DNA from: Leeia speluncae
GTDB lineage: Bacteria > Pseudomonadota > Gammaproteobacteria > Burkholderiales > Leeiaceae
Direction of reading: 5' to 3'
DNA length: 64,000 bases
Assembly: GCF_020564625.1 (NCBI RefSeq)
Contig: NZ_JAJBZT010000013.1
Location: forward strand, 1-64,000
A program made the position numbers and the translations under genes. Under the pieces are notes generated by a model that worked only from the letters and a program-made list of their open reading frames with translations, was not told the DNA's origin and did not search any database. Positions 62,356 to 64,000 of this stretch are shown here, one piece after another; position 1 is the stretch's first letter; each line of letters begins with the position of its first letter.

Positions 62356-62724
62356 CTATACTTCCTTGTTTCGCTTCACAAATACATAGTGTTTTTTTAC
62401 TGGGGAAATCACTTCGAAAATGCCATGAAAGCCACTAGGAATCACAGCAGCTTCCCCCGGTAAAATTTCGGTGACATGCCCAGATTCATCATGTAAGTGA
62501 ACACAACCCTCAATTAGGCTAAAAAATTCGTCAGTATCGTCTGCAAAAGCAATTTTCCATGCGCCTACTTCGCATTGCCAAATACCTACATCCATATCAC
62601 CGTGTGTGCTTGCAAAAAAGGGATGCGTGCTACGTTTGGGGTTCCCTTTTATTAATCTCTCTGGTTTTGGATAATCAATGCTACCTTCTGGAAGCGTTTT
62701 GCCTAAGTGGGTGATCGATTTCAT
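62356..62724 (-). CDS. Small cupin-domain protein (DUF861/Cupin_3-like)
   Basis: This 122-aa protein is a single cupin barrel: [53 protein letters not shown]. The family binds small ligands and is often linked to ureidoglycolate or EutQ-like sugar and amine pathways, but this member's substrate is unknown. It sits between def and the methyltransferase with gaps of 2 and 3 nt, so they are likely an operon. Confidence 0.85.
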   Translation of the reverse strand: MKSITHLGKTLPEGSIDYPKPERLIKGNPKRSTHPFFASTHGDMDVGIWQCEVGAWKIAFADDTDEFFSLIEGCVHLHDESGHVTEILPGEAAVIPSGFHGIFEVISPVKKHYVFVKRNKEV

Positions 62725-62727
62725 TGC

Positions 62728-63918
62728 TTACTCATTACTTGCTTTTGTTAATGCTAAACGCCAAAGTGAAGTTACTTCTTTAGATCGGGCGATATAAAGA
62801 GGATTACTAGTGTCTTTTGATTTAGGATGGGTTGGCCTAGCACCAATTCTGCCAACTATGGTCAGCCCGGCTTCTGTTATCCAGTTTTGTAACTCACCCC
62901 GGGATCGCATGCCAAGATGCTCGGCAAGATCAGACATAATTAGCCAGGCTTCACCATCTACTGTTAAATGATCTTTCAAACCGGCTAAAAACTGTTTCAA
63001 CATTTGGCTATTTGGGTCATAGACCGCGTACTCTAGTAAAGAGGTCGGTTGTGCAGGGATCCAAGGAGGGTTGCAGACAATCAACGGCGCTTTACCTTCA
63101 GGAAATAAATTCGTTTTTAACAATGAAATTTGTTCCTGATAACCTAGTCGTGCCGCATTTTCTGCGGCACAAGAGAGGGCTCTATCCGATATATCCGTCG
63201 CGATGATCTGTTTGACTCCGCGTTTGGCTAAAACCAAGGACAAAATCCCCGTACCGGTACCAATATCAAAAGCGAGGGCTTTCTGTTTTAGCGGTGCATC
63301 TAATACAAGCTTTACATATTCGCCACGCACAGGAGAGAAAACACCGTAGTGTGGATGAACCGTTTTTTGATTGAGTGCAGCGATTGGAACCCCATTTTTT
63401 CGCCACTCATAAGCCCCTATAACCCCCAACAAGTCTTTAAGTGCAATTAAATACGGATGCTGAACTTGACCAAATGCTTGTTCGCAGGCAACTCGCACAT
63501 CCGGTGCTCTGCGGTTGGATAATTGATGATTGCCATCAACTTCGAGTAGCAGTTTAGAAAGTACTTCCGCTTTCTTTCGATTTTGTTGGCGATTACGTTC
63601 AAATGACTCAAGTGCACTGTTCGGTACGGGCAATGGGTTTCTTGGTGGTTTACTGACTTTTTTACTTAAATTCAGTAAAAGTTGACGGCCATTATGGTAA
63701 TCACCTCGCCACAGTAACCCATGACCTTCATTAATTAACCGAAATGCTTCATTCACACTAACATTGTCATCTACGACTAAGATAGTAGTGGGTGGTTGAC
63801 TGCCATTTTCACAACGCCATTCAGCAACTTTGTTGTTTTCATTTTCATGCCAAGAAAGCAACGATGGGGTGTCAGCTTGTGCTGTTAATGCTACGGGCGT
63901 TGGGAAGTCAATTTTCAT
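62728..63918 (-). CDS. Class I SAM-dependent methyltransferase (RsmC/HemK-like)
   Basis: A 396-aa protein. The C-terminal half is a Rossmann methyltransferase: motif I DIGTGTGILSLVLA, ATDISDRALSCAAENA, and the catalytic NPPW in VCNPPWIPA, as in N6-adenine RNA or N5-glutamine methyltransferases. The N-terminal half (about 1-190) has no recognised domain. Target unknown; rRNA or protein-release-factor-like substrates are possible. Upstream of the start I see no Shine-Dalgarno sequence. First gene of the methyltransferase-cupin-def unit. Confidence 0.88.
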   Translation of the reverse strand: MKIDFPTPVALTAQADTPSLLSWHENENNKVAEWRCENGSQPPTTILVVDDNVSVNEAFRLINEGHGLLWRGDYHNGRQLLLNLSKKVSKPPRNPLPVPNSALESFERNRQQNRKKAEVLSKLLLEVDGNHQLSNRRAPDVRVACEQAFGQVQHPYLIALKDLLGVIGAYEWRKNGVPIAALNQKTVHPHYGVFSPVRGEYVKLVLDAPLKQKALAFDIGTGTGILSLVLAKRGVKQIIATDISDRALSCAAENAARLGYQEQISLLKTNLFPEGKAPLIVCNPPWIPAQPTSLLEYAVYDPNSQMLKQFLAGLKDHLTVDGEAWLIMSDLAEHLGMRSRGELQNWITEAGLTIVGRIGARPTHPKSKDTSNPLYIARSKEVTSLWRLALTKASNE

Positions 63919-64000
63919 CTGGAGGTCAGCTAAATCAAAGGGTGTATCAAATTGTAACAGGAACCCCTAGGTAGTACTGACAGAGAATGCCAAAAAGCAG

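Noticed and set aside
1-64000. tRNA, rRNA, CRISPR, prophage or transposon content
   Set aside because: No cloverleaf-like sequence, regular spaced repeats, integrase, transposase or phage gene was recognised in reading the window.

Overview
The window looks like chromosomal DNA of a betaproteobacterium, probably in or near the Neisseriales. This is inferred from a moderate GC content (judged by eye to be in the mid-40s percent), from gene content (PpsR with PEP synthase, TsaD, a glutaminase-type NadE, DUF4124 lytic transglycosylase, YaeQ, YceH), and from dense operons with clear purine-rich ribosome binding sites. No rRNA, tRNA, CRISPR array, insertion sequence or prophage was recognised.

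The left third (about 1-20,930) is a choline/glycine betaine island. Genes in order: a serine hydroxymethyltransferase-like protein, an M19 dipeptidase-like protein, an OpuAC-type betaine-binding protein, a GGDEF/EAL protein on the opposite strand, a V4R-type protein, dgcA, dgcB, a dedicated ETF pair, gbcA and gbcB. Then come an ABC ATPase and permease for quaternary amines, the regulator gbdR, and two tandem choline-type binding proteins. Together they would import choline or betaine, demethylate betaine to dimethylglycine (GbcAB) and then to sarcosine (DgcAB, with electrons leaving through ETF). Sarcosine oxidase genes are not present and may lie left of the window. The SHMT-like protein has Gln where the PLP-binding Lys should be, and the M19-like protein lacks the HxD zinc motif and the bridging Glu. 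Both therefore look catalytically altered.

The region 21,000-34,500 is mixed: a pseudouridine synthase, a family-3 solute-binding protein, an SPFH protein, a kinase, a DeoR/MFS/HAD phosphatase operon with a 20-bp-spaced triple repeat, thyA, the efeUOB iron-uptake operon with a Fur-box-like site, a PepSY/response regulator/histidine kinase operon and a glycine-zipper protein.

The region 34,700-43,000 holds a degenerate EAL-like protein, the taurine operon tauABCD, and the divergent pair ppsR/ppsA, where ppsA has a structured leader. The rest (43,000-64,000) is mainly housekeeping and small accessory genes: tsaD, nadE, purU, a lytic transglycosylase, a secreted Lys-rich protein, a divergent aminotransferase/MocR pair with two inverted repeats between them, fpr, yceH, yaeQ, a LysR regulator and a peptide deformylase/cupin/methyltransferase operon.

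Start codons were chosen by Shine-Dalgarno spacing and family N-termini. All functions are assigned from sequence motifs and remembered families, without any database search.
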